Of a DNA stretch of 64,000 nt, positions 34,861 to 46,187 are shown in pieces. The position numbers and the translations under genes were made by a program. Location of the stretch: positions 5,208,001 through 5,272,000 of the forward strand of contig NW_025408667.1 of the NCBI RefSeq assembly GCF_020360975.1, given 5' to 3'. The stretch comes from Hirsutella rhossiliensis. Taxonomy: Eukaryota > Ascomycota > Sordariomycetes > Hypocreales > Ophiocordycipitaceae. The notes beneath the pieces were generated by a model that was not told where the DNA came from, ran no database searches, and was given only the letters and a program-made list of their open reading frames with translations. Each line of letters starts with the position of its first letter. Within the stretch, counting starts at the first letter, position 1.

Positions 34861-37239
34861 ATGTCCTGCCAGTCTTCCCAGCTGCTGGCTGACATGGAGC
34901 AGCTTCACAAGCACAAGCCCGGTGAAATCCAACCAGAAGCCCGCGGACAGCACAGCGCCCCTTCGCTTTGGCTATACGCTGCGGAATCCTCCGTCCTTTT
35001 GTTTCCGCCGCTTGCCCCGTCTTCCCCGCGATTCAGTCGTCCATGTTTCTTCTTCCTCGGTCCTGGGCGAGTCATCACCCACCATCTCCAGAGTCCAAAC
35101 CCCACGACTCCACACACGGTGAGGAGCCCTGATCCTTGAGGGGGATGCCCCGGTGAGTGCCGACGTGGTCATACGACGGCATGCCTGTTTCTAGTTACTC
35201 CGAGGCTCCTCCAACCCTTGAACGCCATCTCTCTTACGTACAAGACTACCGGACTGTTGGCGACACAAACCCACCCGTATTGCTCTCTTGCCATCGGGCA
35301 TAATACCGACTGCGCACCTGACCTCGTCGAACCCACTCCAGCCCCGGGACTGGGTCTGGACTTTCCGGGCCTGCCGGGGGAGGTTGCCTGCCCGGCCATG
35401 CATGTAACCCTTCGAACCCTGTTGCAGGGGACCATGTAAGATATAGGCGTGCCATGATAGGCTCGGCAGGCTTTCAAAGTTTACCAGGCTGATAAAGATA
35501 AAGCTGCCAGGCAACATGCCCATGCACCTACATACAGTACATACGCTAGCCAAGCCTGTGCGGCGCGGAACAAACGTGTGCCTCGCCAGTGCCAAAGCAG
35601 ATCATGTTGCTCTCCTCGAGAGACCGAAAGGAGCCTGAGAGGTGGAAAAGGCAAAACAAATCGGTCCACCTGCCAAGAGAAACCGTGGCCCGTGCCTCCC
35701 GTACGGGAACTAAGGCGCGCGGGCGCACGGTTGAGCAACCGTCTCGCCATCGTATCGAGACTCCAGCCGCCTGCTTCTTCACCTCGGCGCAAGCCCATGC
35801 GCCCCCGATAGCCGACACTCGACGATGCGCGCACTCCTGTCAGGTCCGGAGGTCTACGCGTTTTGCGTTCCCTCGTCGCTTTGTAATTTGTGGCCCAAAA
35901 AGCGTCGAGTGAAGGGCGCACTTCCGGATGCATTGACGGCGCCCTGGCTTGGCCTCGGCTCGTTGAACGACCAGTTCAAGCCAGAGCCCCATGTATCGTC
36001 CACGGCATCGGCAAGGAGGCCCTGACCAGAAAACACGATACAACTATGCAATAATAGAGGCGGCCAGGAATACGCCTTCCACGCCACGTCGGATGGGGCG
36101 ACGGCATAGTTGGGGGTTGCGGCATGGCGACTCATCAACTCCACGCCCCAGTGGCAGCTAGTAGAGAGGATAGAGTGTCTCATTGCAGATTGACCCGCAA
36201 TGGTGTCAATTCCAAGAGGATTCGGGGTCGTGAGCGATTCATGTCTGCATCCGCCGGCGCGCGCGGGGAATCCCATCCCTCGCCTGGGCGCCCAAGCCGA
36301 CGCTGGGCGTCCAGAACCACAGACAGATGGCAAGACGTAAGTAAAACGTAATGGGAGAGGGTCTATTGAGATGGCAGAGAGCCGCCATCAAAATGCGATG
36401 CGCAGCGTGACCACAATGATCCCCCCCCAGCACGCATCGGAAACCGCCCATCTGAGCGTCGACGCGGAGCCTGTTCACTTATTTGGCACCCCGATTACTT
36501 GCCAGCAGAATGCAAGATTGAGCAACAAAAAGGGACGTCCCCTCGGTATATTTAGAAATCCCCATCTCCCGGACCCAAAACACGCTGGACCCTGTGTATC
36601 TGTCCCGTCTCCGTGGTCAAATATGGCAATGCCTGTGACGGGACTTGTATCGTAGCACTCGCCGCCCCTCCCCCGCACCGGCCCCAGATTCCGCGGCACC
36701 ATCCGCCTCTATTTTGTCGCCCCCCCTTGTCCGTCTCTTGTTGGTTTCGAGACAAGCAAGGGCGAGGTAAAACCCAAACAAAGATTAAGCTTGCTGCGCT
36801 AAGCAGCCTTGTGCCGAACCCCAAACAGTCGTGAACACCTTTTCCGGATCGTGGCCCAAGTCCAGCCGAGGCATCTGTTCACTCATGCCCTGGCTCCTAC
36901 AATCAACAGAGGGGGTTCGTGCGAGAGGAATTTCAAGTTTCTTGGCAGGCCTCACGTAACTATCCGGTGCCCGTCCTGGGGGCAGTGGCGGTTTCTGCTC
37001 GTCTAAATATAATCGCCTGATCGGCACTCGGGCTTTTCCACTTGTACGCGGCAGAACCCTTGCCCGGGAAGAGGCAGGCAAAATCCATGGCATGCTCGGC
37101 CTCATGACCCCGAGTTCCTGGGCACAAAAGGGGCAAGCAGGCCGAGGCAGAATATTCCCGTCGGGCCCCCCCAAGAGTCTGGAACCGAGACGCCAAGACA
37201 AACACATCTGCTACCCCCCCATTCGGACCGAGCCTCTTC
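34861..37239. other. 2.4 kb intergenic stretch without a supported gene
   Basis: Between the Jen1-like promoter and the OPT stop codon. Open frames of 130-160 codons occur on the minus strand (35191-36333) but overlap one another in different frames, show no family resemblance and have no splice-supported extension. A non-coding RNA or an unrecognised short gene cannot be excluded. Confidence 0.45.
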
Positions 37240-39930
37240 CTACGGAAATGTGCCCCTTTCTGGGCCAAAGTACCCTCGCTCAGGGATTGGGTAGAGGCCG
37301 ACGGCAGATCCGTCAACCCCGGCGGTGCTTACCCGGTTCCCCCACCAGTCCAGCCGGACCGGGTGGTAGCCGACGGCGAAGAACATGACGAGGGCGCTGA
37401 CGGCCAGGCCGGCCGTCAAGGCGGCCGAGAGGGTGTAGTTGTACTTTGTCCACCAGGCCAGCCGCCGGCGCGGGAGCCAGTACATGAAGACAAAGGAGAG
37501 CAGCATGCCGGGCGTCTTGTACGCCAGGTTCGACGGCGCCCAGTGCTGGATGCCCTGGATGACCAGCACCGGGTTGAGCCACAGCAGCGAGCCCACGAGG
37601 CGAAAGAGGGTTCTGTCGACGACGGCAAACGCCCGCGGGCCGAGCGGGCCGCGCAGCCGCTCCCTCAGGCCCGGCAGGTACCGCGGCCCCAGGCCCTGGC
37701 CGAGCAGGAAGACGACGGCAATGGCGGCGCCCATGAGGAAGCACCACTTGAAGAGCGGGTAGAGCGAGCCGAACATGCGGTCCGACCCCAGCACCCCCCA
37801 CATGAGGGAGCTGGCGTAGAGCGGCGCTCCGTCGCCGGCGCAGGTGAAGCGGCTGGGCTGGTCGGGGGTGCACAGGCCCTCGACGTGGTCGAGGATGAAG
37901 TTCTGCGTGGCGACGGCGACGAAGCAGGTGATGACGATGGTGCCAATCTGGCTGCGGAAGACGGCGCGCGGCGCAATCTTGCAGTAGTGGGCCATCTTCT
38001 GGTCCTGGACGTAGTTGTCGCCGTAGCCGGCCAGCGCCCACGAGCCCAGCGTCTGGGCAAACAGGAAGGCGTTGGGGTTGTCGGGCAGCAGGTAGCCCGT
38101 CATGATCTGGACGAGCGAGCCGAGGCCGAGGTTGGTGCCCGTCGTGGCCGAGAGAAAGGACAGCGGCACGGCGAAGACGGCGTTGATGCCGAGCAGCAGG
38201 AAGACGAGCCAGACGGGCGTGTCGACGGGATAGACGCGGACGAAGACGACGGAGACGACGACGGCGCCGGCCAGGATGGCGAGGAACCACCAGTCGGGCA
38301 CCTCGCGGTAGCGCGCCATGAGGCGGCTGTGGACGTCCATGGCGCCCTCGTAGTTGCCCTTGCCGTGGCGCAGGCCGCGGTAGAAGTCGGCGTAGGCCTT
38401 GGACATGGTGCGCCACTGGTTGACCATGATGTAGAGGAAGTAGACGGGGTAGAAGGCAAAGTTGGCCCCGACGGTGAGCACGTAGCCGGCCGTGTAAAAG
38501 GGCGGCGAGTAGGCCTGGTAGCGGGCGCGGTCGAGGCGGTTGGCGGTGACGACGCGCTGCACCACGTAGGGCTTGCCGTCGTTTGCGTAGGCGGCCGACG
38601 AGTTGATGGGCAGGTAGGCCGTGTTGTACTGGTTGCCGTAGTAGATGGCGAGGATGATGAAGCCGCCGAGGACGCTGCCGCAGTACATGGTCAGGGTGCT
38701 GAAGAAGGGCTGGGCCAGCGCCGCGTACGACGACGTGGCCACATTCCAGTCAAACGTGGTGACGGGGTTGAGCAGGCCGAGGCCGAGCCCGGAGCCCGTC
38801 AGGATGGCCAGCGGGAGGCTGCGCGGGTCGATCCACGTCATCCAGTTGAACTGCGACAGCGCGGTGAAGAGGAAGCCCGGCAGCCAGTAGTAGACGAACA
38901 TGGAGCCGGCGGCGACGAAGAAGAAGCGGTAGCGCGACGCGGTCCAGCCGTTGATGCTCTCGCGGCGCTCCGGCTTGGTCAGCGCGCGGTTCATGGCAAT
39001 GGTCGGCAGGATGGTCGGCCACAGCGCCTTGACCGGGTAGACGCTGAAGCGGCGCAGGTAGCCGGCGAAGCCCATGCCCATGAGCTGCACGAAGAGCGTC
39101 AGCATCAGCTGGTAGCCAAAGGTGACGAAGCCGAGCCCGTAGTAGACGGGCGACTTTTGCACCAGGATCATGCCGTAGCTGTTGGTCGTGTAGATGGCGA
39201 TGTTGTACGTGATGGTGGCAAACATCTGCTCCTTGAACGTCCACGGGCCCGGGTTGAGCGAGTGGCGCGTGCCGCCGACGCTGACGCCCCAGTCGGGCAG
39301 CACGCGCTCGAGCGTCTTGGCGCATGGGAACAGCAGGATCTGGATGACGGACCCGTTGAGGCCTGGGCCGGGGGTGGGGGGGCGCGAGCAGTGAGCAAGG
39401 GGTGAGAGTGAGAGAGGGAGAGGGAACAGCGCCCACTTACCGATGGCCGGGAAGCGGCTGTTGAAAAAGGTGGACATAAAGGTCCCGATGACGGCCCAGC
39501 CGATGCCGAGCAGGTACGCCCGGGCCGTCTCCGTCGGGCCGTCGGCGTCGTCGACGGGGCTCGCCACGGCCCGGACCCCGGGGTACGGCGACGACCACCG
39601 CATCACGACGGCGTCGATGCGCAGGTCGCGCTCGTAGTGCTCGCCGTACGTCTTGGGCCCCAGCAGCAGCCGCCGCATCCGCTCCCGCATGTCCGACGGG
39701 AAGTTCCAGTCGTCCGAGTGGAACTGCAGCGACTCCTGCACAATGGCCAGCGCCTCCTCCTCGGACATGGCGTTGATCTTGGCCAGGATGAAGTCGCCCT
39801 CGCCGTTCGGAGCCAGCGTCTCGAGCATATCGTGCGGGATCCGGTCGCCATACCGCTCCTCGCTCACCTTGACGGGGGCCTTCTCCGCCTTGCCCATGGC
39901 CGCCGACGGGGCCTCATCCTCTGCAGCCAT
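37240..39930 (-). CDS. Oligopeptide transporter, OPT family
   Basis: A proton-coupled plasma-membrane importer of small peptides (4-5 residues, glutathione-like) in the OPT1/ISP4 group. Two exons, 39930-39441 and 39362-37240, are joined across a 78-nt intron (GTAAGT donor, CCCAG acceptor). The intron is a multiple of three without stops, so the uninterrupted frame is 26 codons too long. The spliced protein is 870 aa, typical for the family. A cytosolic N-terminus of about 130 aa precedes roughly 14-16 membrane segments. Family signatures: SLNPGPWTFKEQ (NPG at about 200-202) and KIAPR (about 625-629, usually KIPPR). The C-terminus has the usual WWGN...GVDG...PIPE.GYFGPE pattern, which argues against a further intron at the GTAAGC near 37330. 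The start is the first ATG (MAAEDEAPS); MGKAEK, 11 codons on, is possible. Confidence 0.92.
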   Translation of the reverse strand: MAAEDEAPSAAMGKAEKAPVKVSEERYGDRIPHDMLETLAPNGEGDFILAKINAMSEEEALAIVQESLQFHSDDWNFPSDMRERMRRLLLGPKTYGEHYERDLRIDAVVMRWSSPYPGVRAVASPVDDADGPTETARAYLLGIGWAVIGTFMSTFFNSRFPAIGKWALFPLPLSLSPLAHCSRPPTPGPGLNGSVIQILLFPCAKTLERVLPDWGVSVGGTRHSLNPGPWTFKEQMFATITYNIAIYTTNSYGMILVQKSPVYYGLGFVTFGYQLMLTLFVQLMGMGFAGYLRRFSVYPVKALWPTILPTIAMNRALTKPERRESINGWTASRYRFFFVAAGSMFVYYWLPGFLFTALSQFNWMTWIDPRSLPLAILTGSGLGLGLLNPVTTFDWNVATSSYAALAQPFFSTLTMYCGSVLGGFIILAIYYGNQYNTAYLPINSSAAYANDGKPYVVQRVVTANRLDRARYQAYSPPFYTAGYVLTVGANFAFYPVYFLYIMVNQWRTMSKAYADFYRGLRHGKGNYEGAMDVHSRLMARYREVPDWWFLAILAGAVVVSVVFVRVYPVDTPVWLVFLLLGINAVFAVPLSFLSATTGTNLGLGSLVQIMTGYLLPDNPNAFLFAQTLGSWALAGYGDNYVQDQKMAHYCKIAPRAVFRSQIGTIVITCFVAVATQNFILDHVEGLCTPDQPSRFTCAGDGAPLYASSLMWGVLGSDRMFGSLYPLFKWCFLMGAAIAVVFLLGQGLGPRYLPGLRERLRGPLGPRAFAVVDRTLFRLVGSLLWLNPVLVIQGIQHWAPSNLAYKTPGMLLSFVFMYWLPRRRLAWWTKYNYTLSAALTAGLAVSALVMFFAVGYHPVRLDWWGNRVSTAGVDGSAVGLYPIPERGYFGPERGTFP

Positions 39931-40836
39931 GGCGGCGAAGACGAAACTGCGGGGGGGAGTAGAGGTGCTTGTCGGGGGAGAGATGCACGATCGTCGCGCT
40001 CAAGCACCAAAAAAAAACATTCCTCCAGGGCGGCGAACAGGAAACGGGAAAAGGGGCCGGAGCCCGGGTATGCGGGGAACGAAAGATGTGCAGTCATGAG
40101 AACAAGGTCTCAGGCTGCAGTTCGAGGCCATGCATGCACCTCGCGCCAGCCCGTGGTTTGCTGCTTGCTAGCCAGCTGGCGGGCGGGGGGCAATCGTCAA
40201 CTGCCCAGGTGGTTACATCGGCTCCATTCCGCTTCACATGAGGCCAAAGAGCAACGATGCCTGCTTGTTGGTCGTGCTCGGCCCCTCCGAGGAGCGACGC
40301 GCGCCATGTCGTGGAGCCCTGGTAGCCGAATTGCCCAGCAGCCGTAGCAGCACTAGCATGTGGCCTTTTTGCTCTCGGCCCGTCGTGATACCCCAGGCGG
40401 CGGGGAGGGAGTGAGAGAGGGAGGGGATGGGGGGAGACTGACGATGCCGGTGCCGACAGCCCGAGTGTGGTGGTGCATGGAGTGCAAAGTATTGGCTGCC
40501 AAACGCGGCAGCTTGCCATGCCCTGCCCAACCGGACTGCTGATGCGATCGAGCCAAGATGCCAACGTCTCTCTACCCCGGTGATAAGCTCAACGCTAGGG
40601 CTCGTGTCCGGGTTAAAGCCCGCGTGCTTCCATGATGCCGACATGTAAGGCGGGCTGCTGCATACATACAGGGGTCCTCCGAGATGACAAGCGCATTCGC
40701 CTGCGCCGGAACCACCTCGCCGCCGCGCTGATAAACGGGGAGACGAGGGCTCAGGCGGCGAGGCCGAGGAACAACGGCCAACCCTTGAGCAAGCAAGTTG
40801 ATATCGAGCAAAATGTACATGTCGACCTCCGCCCTC
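39931..40836. other. Intergenic region between OPT and ceramide glucosyltransferase genes
   Basis: 906 bp holding the OPT promoter and the 3' UTR of the upstream minus-strand gene. No repeat or RNA gene seen; open frames are short and mutually overlapping. Confidence 0.5.
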
Positions 40837-42494
40837 CTAGTCCACCCTGTCTTTGCTCGCCCGCTCCAGCTCCGGAGTCCGCGACCCCTTGCGGCCGGGC
40901 GTCTGGCCCGTGACCTCGACCACCGACGTATCCAGCCGTACGTGGAACGTCTTCCCCCTCCACTTGACCGTCGTCCCGAACAGCACCGCCCAGGCCCAGA
41001 CCGGCAGCGCCATCAGCTCGCGCCCAAGCCAAGCCAGAAGCCACGATCCAAACGTCCTGCGAGGCACCCCCCCCGCATGAGACGTGCCCCGAGCATACCG
41101 CGGCGTGTTCTCGTCGACTTCGATGGTGGTCCCCGCATGCAGCAGTCCAAAGACGATGCGGTCCACGCACATCCAGGACATGACGCAGATCGTCCATATC
41201 AGCGCCGCGGCACTCCACGTCTGCGGGATGCCGAGGTGCGCCCGAAACCAAGGCAAGGTTGTGAGAGCAAAGGAAAAGTACGCGCAGCAGACAAGAGACT
41301 CGACGCCGGGCTCGACCAAGGTGGCAACGAGCACGGTGAACTTGCGGGCCCGCAGCCACCTGATGCGCCGAGCGGCATACGCCGAGACGGACATGCCCGC
41401 CATGGGCTGCACCGCCAGGTCGCCCCAGACCATGCCGTGATTCCGGTGGCCCGCGATGTTGGAGCGCCAGAGCAGGTCGCCAATCAGGTGATCCTCGCAG
41501 ATGTTGTGTGAAAAGTAGTCGACGCCAGTGGGCCGCACGTCGTCCTTCTCGATGAGGGGGTTTCGCGACGGCGTCGTCGCCAGGTCGAGATGGGACTTGC
41601 GGAACATGTTGCTCTTGCCCACGATACAGGGGGCAACCCCCACGGCGTTGATGGCACCGTAGAACTTGACGTGCGTGGTGCCAAAGAACATTTCGTCGAG
41701 ACGGCCGCCGCCGTTGCGAATGATTCGAGTGAGCGCACCGCCGGCCGCCGCCGCCGACGGCTCGGCCCCAGGAGTGGTTTGCGTGGCCTGCGACGCCGCA
41801 GCTTGGTTCGTGACGGGACACGGATCAACGTAGTCCATGGTGTCGACCAAAAAGGGCATCTGGTGGACAAACTTGTATGGCGTCATCGAGCGCTGCCCGT
41901 CGGCGAAGCCCGCCAACTTGTCCACCATGCGGCCGAGGACGCCGCTCGAGGCCCAGACATTGCAGTCGATGATCCAGATAATGTCCCCCTTGGCCTCGCG
42001 ATAGGCCCTGCTGATGTTTCGTATTTTGGGATTCGGCCCCAGGTTGAGGTAGGCGTTGGGGCCGTGGAGGGCTGGGTCGCGGGATTCGAGAAGCAACTGG
42101 ATGTCAAAGGCCGGAAAGTCGGCGACGAGTTTCTTGAGGATGGGATAGGCGGGGTCGTTTTCGTCCTCGATGCACAGGCGAAGGGAGACTTTGTCGACGG
42201 GGTAGTCTTGCTGGAGAGTGGAGGCTATGCAGTCGTAGAGGTGAGGTTCGATGCCCTTTACCGGGCGAATTATGGTGACGGCGGGCGCATCCTTGCCAAG
42301 CCTCGACGAGACGGGAGGATTTGGTCGACGCGAAAAGTAGCGGAAGCTATGCAGGATACCCAGTCAGTATGAAGATGAAGAGTAACGTGGGCGCCATTTA
42401 CTTACACGGCGCTGATGCCGACAAGTTGAACGCAGACGATGACGACGCTCCAAACCAGACAGATGAAGGCGGCCGTCTCGATCAAGGGAATCAT
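40837..42494 (-). CDS. GCS1: Ceramide glucosyltransferase (GT21)
   Basis: Transfers glucose from UDP-glucose to ceramide (EC 2.4.1.80), the first step to glucosylceramide, at ER/Golgi membranes. Two exons, 42494-42406 and 42346-40837, flank a 59-nt intron (GTAAGT donor, TACTGAC branch, CATAG acceptor) and give 532 aa, the normal fungal length. Exon 1 is almost entirely the N-terminal signal-anchor helix (MIPLIETAAFICLVWSVVIV). Then come VTIIRPVKG and the catalytic series: IEDEND at 89-94 (D1), IIDCNVW at about 155-161 (D2), CEDHLIGD at about 313-320 (D3, D315) and the RRIRW product motif at 356-360. Hydrophobic helices follow. A low-complexity Ala/Thr insert (about 210-235) separates D2 and D3, as in other fungal members. 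The start is the only ATG that gives the membrane helix. Confidence 0.92.
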
Positions 42495-43966
42495 TGCCGG
42501 CGTTCTTCAGGCCGCATGGCCTCTATCGTTTGGGGAAGCCGAAACGCCCGTGAAGGGACGCCAACCCGCATGGGATGAGACAAGGACCGAGGGGGGTGAT
42601 GGGTGCTTATGCTGGCGGCGGGGGGGCGGCGGATGGCAGAGAGCAGAGAGCGATGTGCCGTCCGTCTGAGGGGCGCGGACGCCTGCTATATAATGACGGA
42701 ATTTGGAAAGAGATCGGTGGCGGGCCTGTGGTTGAGAGCGTCGGATGGGCGGATGGACGAATCGGCAGCCGAAGACGTGACGCCTGACTCGGGCCGAGGA
42801 TCCGGCAGCATAGAGCGTCGTGCTCAAAGGCCTTGGGCGGTAGTCTCAGGTTTCGCAAAGGAGGCCGAGGGAGACGTTTAGCGTCGTCGCCTTGCGCGCC
42901 AGGCATCAAAAGCTGGTTGGCAGTACTAGGGGGCTGTGTGTCATGGCAGCAGGCCGGCCTTGGCTCATTTATAGGCGCGGAAGAGGCGAAGTGCAGAGCC
43001 CGACGCGAGGTATACGTACCTCGGCCTCCCTAGACCAATACCAGATCAATCAGTCAGTCCGACTACTCCGTAGGTAAGGTAGTAATGAATGGGATGGGTG
43101 GTACCTCTTGAGCAGTGATGAACAGCCTGTACTCGGCAATAATGAGGGTGAGGGTGCTCACTCGTCGCCCCGTCAGTTCTCAGACAGCTACTAAGTTAAG
43201 CACCACGACCAGCCCGTCCAGATCCACAGACAGCGTGCTTGACGGAACAAGTTTCTGCCATACCGCACCAAGCCATCATGTACTTCCAGTGCGCACTGTA
43301 CATGTAGTGCTGCCAGGTCGAGAGATAAGATGAACGGCTTCACGGAACACGAACAAGCACTCTGACGAAATTTTCTCCGGCGGGGGCTCGCTTAAGCCAC
43401 CGTTTCGGGTGTTGATCATGGTACTTTGTTGCAAGTACCGAATGCTTGTGTGTGTGCCTTACATAAGAGCTCTTCTTTTCCCAACCGCCGCTTCCGCCCC
43501 TCTGCCTCGCAAAAATTTCGCTTCCTTGGATCACCGCCGCCCCAGCGCCAGCAGACAATCTCGGCTGGCCCCTTTTGCGTCGTCTCTGGAGCATTGCCGT
43601 ACACTCCGGACCATGTCCGATAGGTCCTTGGACAAGTAAGTGCGCACGCCTTTTCCGCTCCATTTGTTCGAGGCCTCTTGCACCGACGACTTCAATCTGT
43701 TCTGCCCAGCGTCGGTTGAGCTGCGTCTCGACGTCTCGACAGGCTCTCTGGCCTATTCCATCTCCTTGACTGCAATGATGACAAAATATACCCAATGTGC
43801 TCAGAGGAACCATTCACTTGGCCTCGGTGATAGCCCTTGATTATAGACTACAACGGTATCTGACGCAGTCTTGGAAACATTTGCCTTGTTCTCTCGCTTC
43901 AGTCTCAACGCCATGCGCTTTCAATGCTGACTTTCCTCGTCCAGGCCAAGATGATCCTCCCCCAAA
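42495..43966. other. Divergent promoter region, GCS1-like / SEN2
   Basis: 1.47 kb between head-to-head genes. Includes a possible micro-exon (43613-43635, reading MSDRSLD with a GTAAGT donor), which may be a 5'-UTR exon of the plus-strand gene. Otherwise no gene or repeat seen. Confidence 0.5.
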
Positions 43967-45673
43967 ATGGCTGAGGTCAAAACTCCACCCCAAGCGCCTG
44001 GCCCGAGAGGAAAGGCGACTCATACATCGCCGGGCGCAAAGCGTGGGCCCTCGATCCACCAGATATACGCCCTCCCCGCCCCCATCCGAACCTTCCCCCT
44101 CCCGACCTTTTACCCTGGAAATCCCCTGTCCCTCTTTCATGTCGCATCAGCATGGTTGGGCCAGGTGCTCTCTCCGCCTCCCGCGGAGCCGGCCGTCATC
44201 CACCATGGAGTTTGGTCCGAGGCCACGACTTCCGTCCATGTCACAGATGACACGTCCATGAGAGCTCTTTGGGAACAAGGCTTCTACGGCAAAGGCAGCT
44301 TAAGCCGTAGCGAACCCAATTGGCTGAAGCGAGAGCGAGTCCGGAGGGGGCTCCAGGATGCCCATGTCAGTGAAATTCTGACAGTCCAGAGACGACAAGA
44401 GCGCGCACAAGCCAAGTGGGAGCGAGCCAGGCTGGAGCAAGAAGCCATTCGGAATACCAGGCTGGAAGAGGCACGTCAAGAGGAAGCTCGTCGGGCAAAC
44501 TCGACAAGTCCACTCCCCGTTCCGGCCGGTCCAGCAGCACCTGTTGGTCCGCAGCAGATTCTAGCGTTGCCAAACTCAGATGCTGAGCTTTCGGCGACTC
44601 TGCGGCTCGCTGAACCGCTCCCGGCGGATGTAAATGGACGGCCTATTTTGTCCCATGGAAAGTCCATCAGCCATGTGGCCAATGGAGACTCTCCTTCCCG
44701 CGACTTCGCGAATGGGGTTGCGCAGTCCCCAGCCGCCGTGGCTGATGCTTCGGACGACGTTCTGGACGGCCGTCCAGCTGAGGCCCTTGCAAACGGACAT
44801 GGGCAGAACGGCGGCGCGTTCAAGCCCACAGAGTATTCGGAATCTTGCAGCAACCCCTTTGAGGCCAAGTCTCCAAGCCGGCAAAAGAGCGTTCGCTTTT
44901 CTCCCAAGGTGGAGTCAACCACCTTCCAGCTCTCGGACCCTCCCAGTCCGAACCAGACCTCGGCGAGTGGGAGAAGCAGCCAGCAGCTTCTAGGACATGA
45001 TTGTGGCAGGCCCATACCTGGCGAGGTCCCGGCCAGTGTACCCGCTTCAGATGCAGATGGCGCCCCATTCGCTACCGAGGTGGAACACATTATCAACCAG
45101 GAGCATTTGCAGTTGACACCCGAGGAGGCCTTCTTCCTGTGTTTCGGACTCGGAGCTCTCAGCATATCCGACGCCGAGTCCGGGCTGCCTCTGTCGACCA
45201 GGAACATGCTGGTCCGCTTCCGCCAATACTCGTACTTTCCGCCGCGGGTCGGCCCTGAGGAACCGGATCTGGGACCGGACGACGGATTTCTCTTGCACTA
45301 CGTTGTGTACCATCACTTTCGGTCGCTCGGCTGGGTGCCCCGAGCTGGAATTAAGTTTGGCGTGGATTGGCTGCTGTACACCAGAGGGCCGGTGTTTGAC
45401 CATGCCGAGTTCGGGCTCATGATCATTCCCTCGTACTCGGACGCCTGGTGGAAGCAGCACGGGAAACGGGGCCCACGGAAGACGTGGGATTGGCTGCACA
45501 ACTCTGTACGAGTACTGTCACACGTTATGAAGAGCCTGGTGCTGGTATACGTGGACGTGCCGGCGCCGCCAAGGTTCGAGGAGGCGTTGGACGCAGGCAT
45601 CACGGACGCGCTGAAGCTGTACAAGATCAGAGAGGTGATGGTTAAGCGATGGTCGAGCAACCGGAACCGATGA
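43967..45673 (+). CDS. SEN2: tRNA-splicing endonuclease subunit Sen2
   Basis: Catalytic subunit that cuts the 5' splice site of intron-containing pre-tRNAs in the four-subunit Sen complex. A single exon of 568 aa, ATG in good context (ccaaaATGGC). The N-terminal 400 residues are family-typical low conservation, with a coiled-coil-like Arg/Glu stretch (about 130-175, RRQERAQAKWERARLEQEA) and an acidic/Ser-rich linker. The C-terminal nuclease domain is clear: YHHFRSLGWVPRAGIKFGVDWLLYT from about 448. The catalytic triad is Tyr471 (LLYTRGP), His479 (FDHAEF, the family's 8-residue spacing) and Lys522 (VMKSLVLVYV). Intact, and expected to be essential. Confidence 0.92.
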   Translation: MAEVKTPPQAPGPRGKATHTSPGAKRGPSIHQIYALPAPIRTFPLPTFYPGNPLSLFHVASAWLGQVLSPPPAEPAVIHHGVWSEATTSVHVTDDTSMRALWEQGFYGKGSLSRSEPNWLKRERVRRGLQDAHVSEILTVQRRQERAQAKWERARLEQEAIRNTRLEEARQEEARRANSTSPLPVPAGPAAPVGPQQILALPNSDAELSATLRLAEPLPADVNGRPILSHGKSISHVANGDSPSRDFANGVAQSPAAVADASDDVLDGRPAEALANGHGQNGGAFKPTEYSESCSNPFEAKSPSRQKSVRFSPKVESTTFQLSDPPSPNQTSASGRSSQQLLGHDCGRPIPGEVPASVPASDADGAPFATEVEHIINQEHLQLTPEEAFFLCFGLGALSISDAESGLPLSTRNMLVRFRQYSYFPPRVGPEEPDLGPDDGFLLHYVVYHHFRSLGWVPRAGIKFGVDWLLYTRGPVFDHAEFGLMIIPSYSDAWWKQHGKRGPRKTWDWLHNSVRVLSHVMKSLVLVYVDVPAPPRFEEALDAGITDALKLYKIREVMVKRWSSNRNR

Positions 45674-46187
45674 AGCTGGCTGTCTAATTTAGCTGTATAC
45701 TATGACTTGTTACGATGTGGCTGGTCTTGATGCCGTAGGGCGGGTCTGTCGAGAAGTGAATTCGCGAATGCGCTTGACTGCCATGGGCCGCGGCTAAAGG
45801 GTGGACGTGCGGATGCAAACCACAGGAACATTTGCCACGATGTGATTCATAGTTTCCTGACAGGAGTGAGTTCGATGGCGTTGCATTCAAGGCTTGCCTC
45901 GGCTCCCCTTCGTCCGCAGAGTAGGCCCTGCCCCAACCAAAAACCTACGTCGCACATGCACAATAATCCGGCCGACCGACTTTTGCTTCCGCGGCTATCC
46001 GAATACCCGTCGGCTCTCGAAGGCCATCCTTCTTCACGCCGTGTCTTGCTTGGCAGCGCCGCGGGGGCGTAGGCGCGCCCTTCTCTCTGCAGCCTACATT
46101 GCGGAAAAAGCAAGGGCAAAGCAGGATCACTTCATTGCCCGGGGCAGTTGACCCTTCGGAGCACGTGGCCGGGAGGACAGAATTTGG
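45674..46187. other. Intergenic region SEN2 / dioxygenase
   Basis: 514 bp between co-directional genes; 3' UTR of SEN2 and promoter of the next gene. Nothing else seen. Confidence 0.5.

Noticed and set aside
35191..36333. Minus-strand frames of 134-159 codons in the 2.4 kb intergenic stretch
   Set aside because: Mutually overlapping in different frames, no recognisable domain, no splice-supported continuation.
37326..37336. Possible GTAAGC donor near the OPT C-terminus
   Set aside because: The uninterrupted frame gives the standard OPT C-terminal pattern, so no intron is needed.
37363..39405. 680-codon open frame on the plus strand opposite the OPT gene
   Set aside because: GC-rich shadow of the minus-strand gene; composition is Gly/Ala/Glu/Val-rich with no family resemblance, while the minus strand has conserved OPT motifs.
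40751..41821. 356-codon frame overlapping the ceramide glucosyltransferase
   Set aside because: Alternative frame on the same strand, Arg/Gly/His-rich; the other frame has all GT21 motifs.
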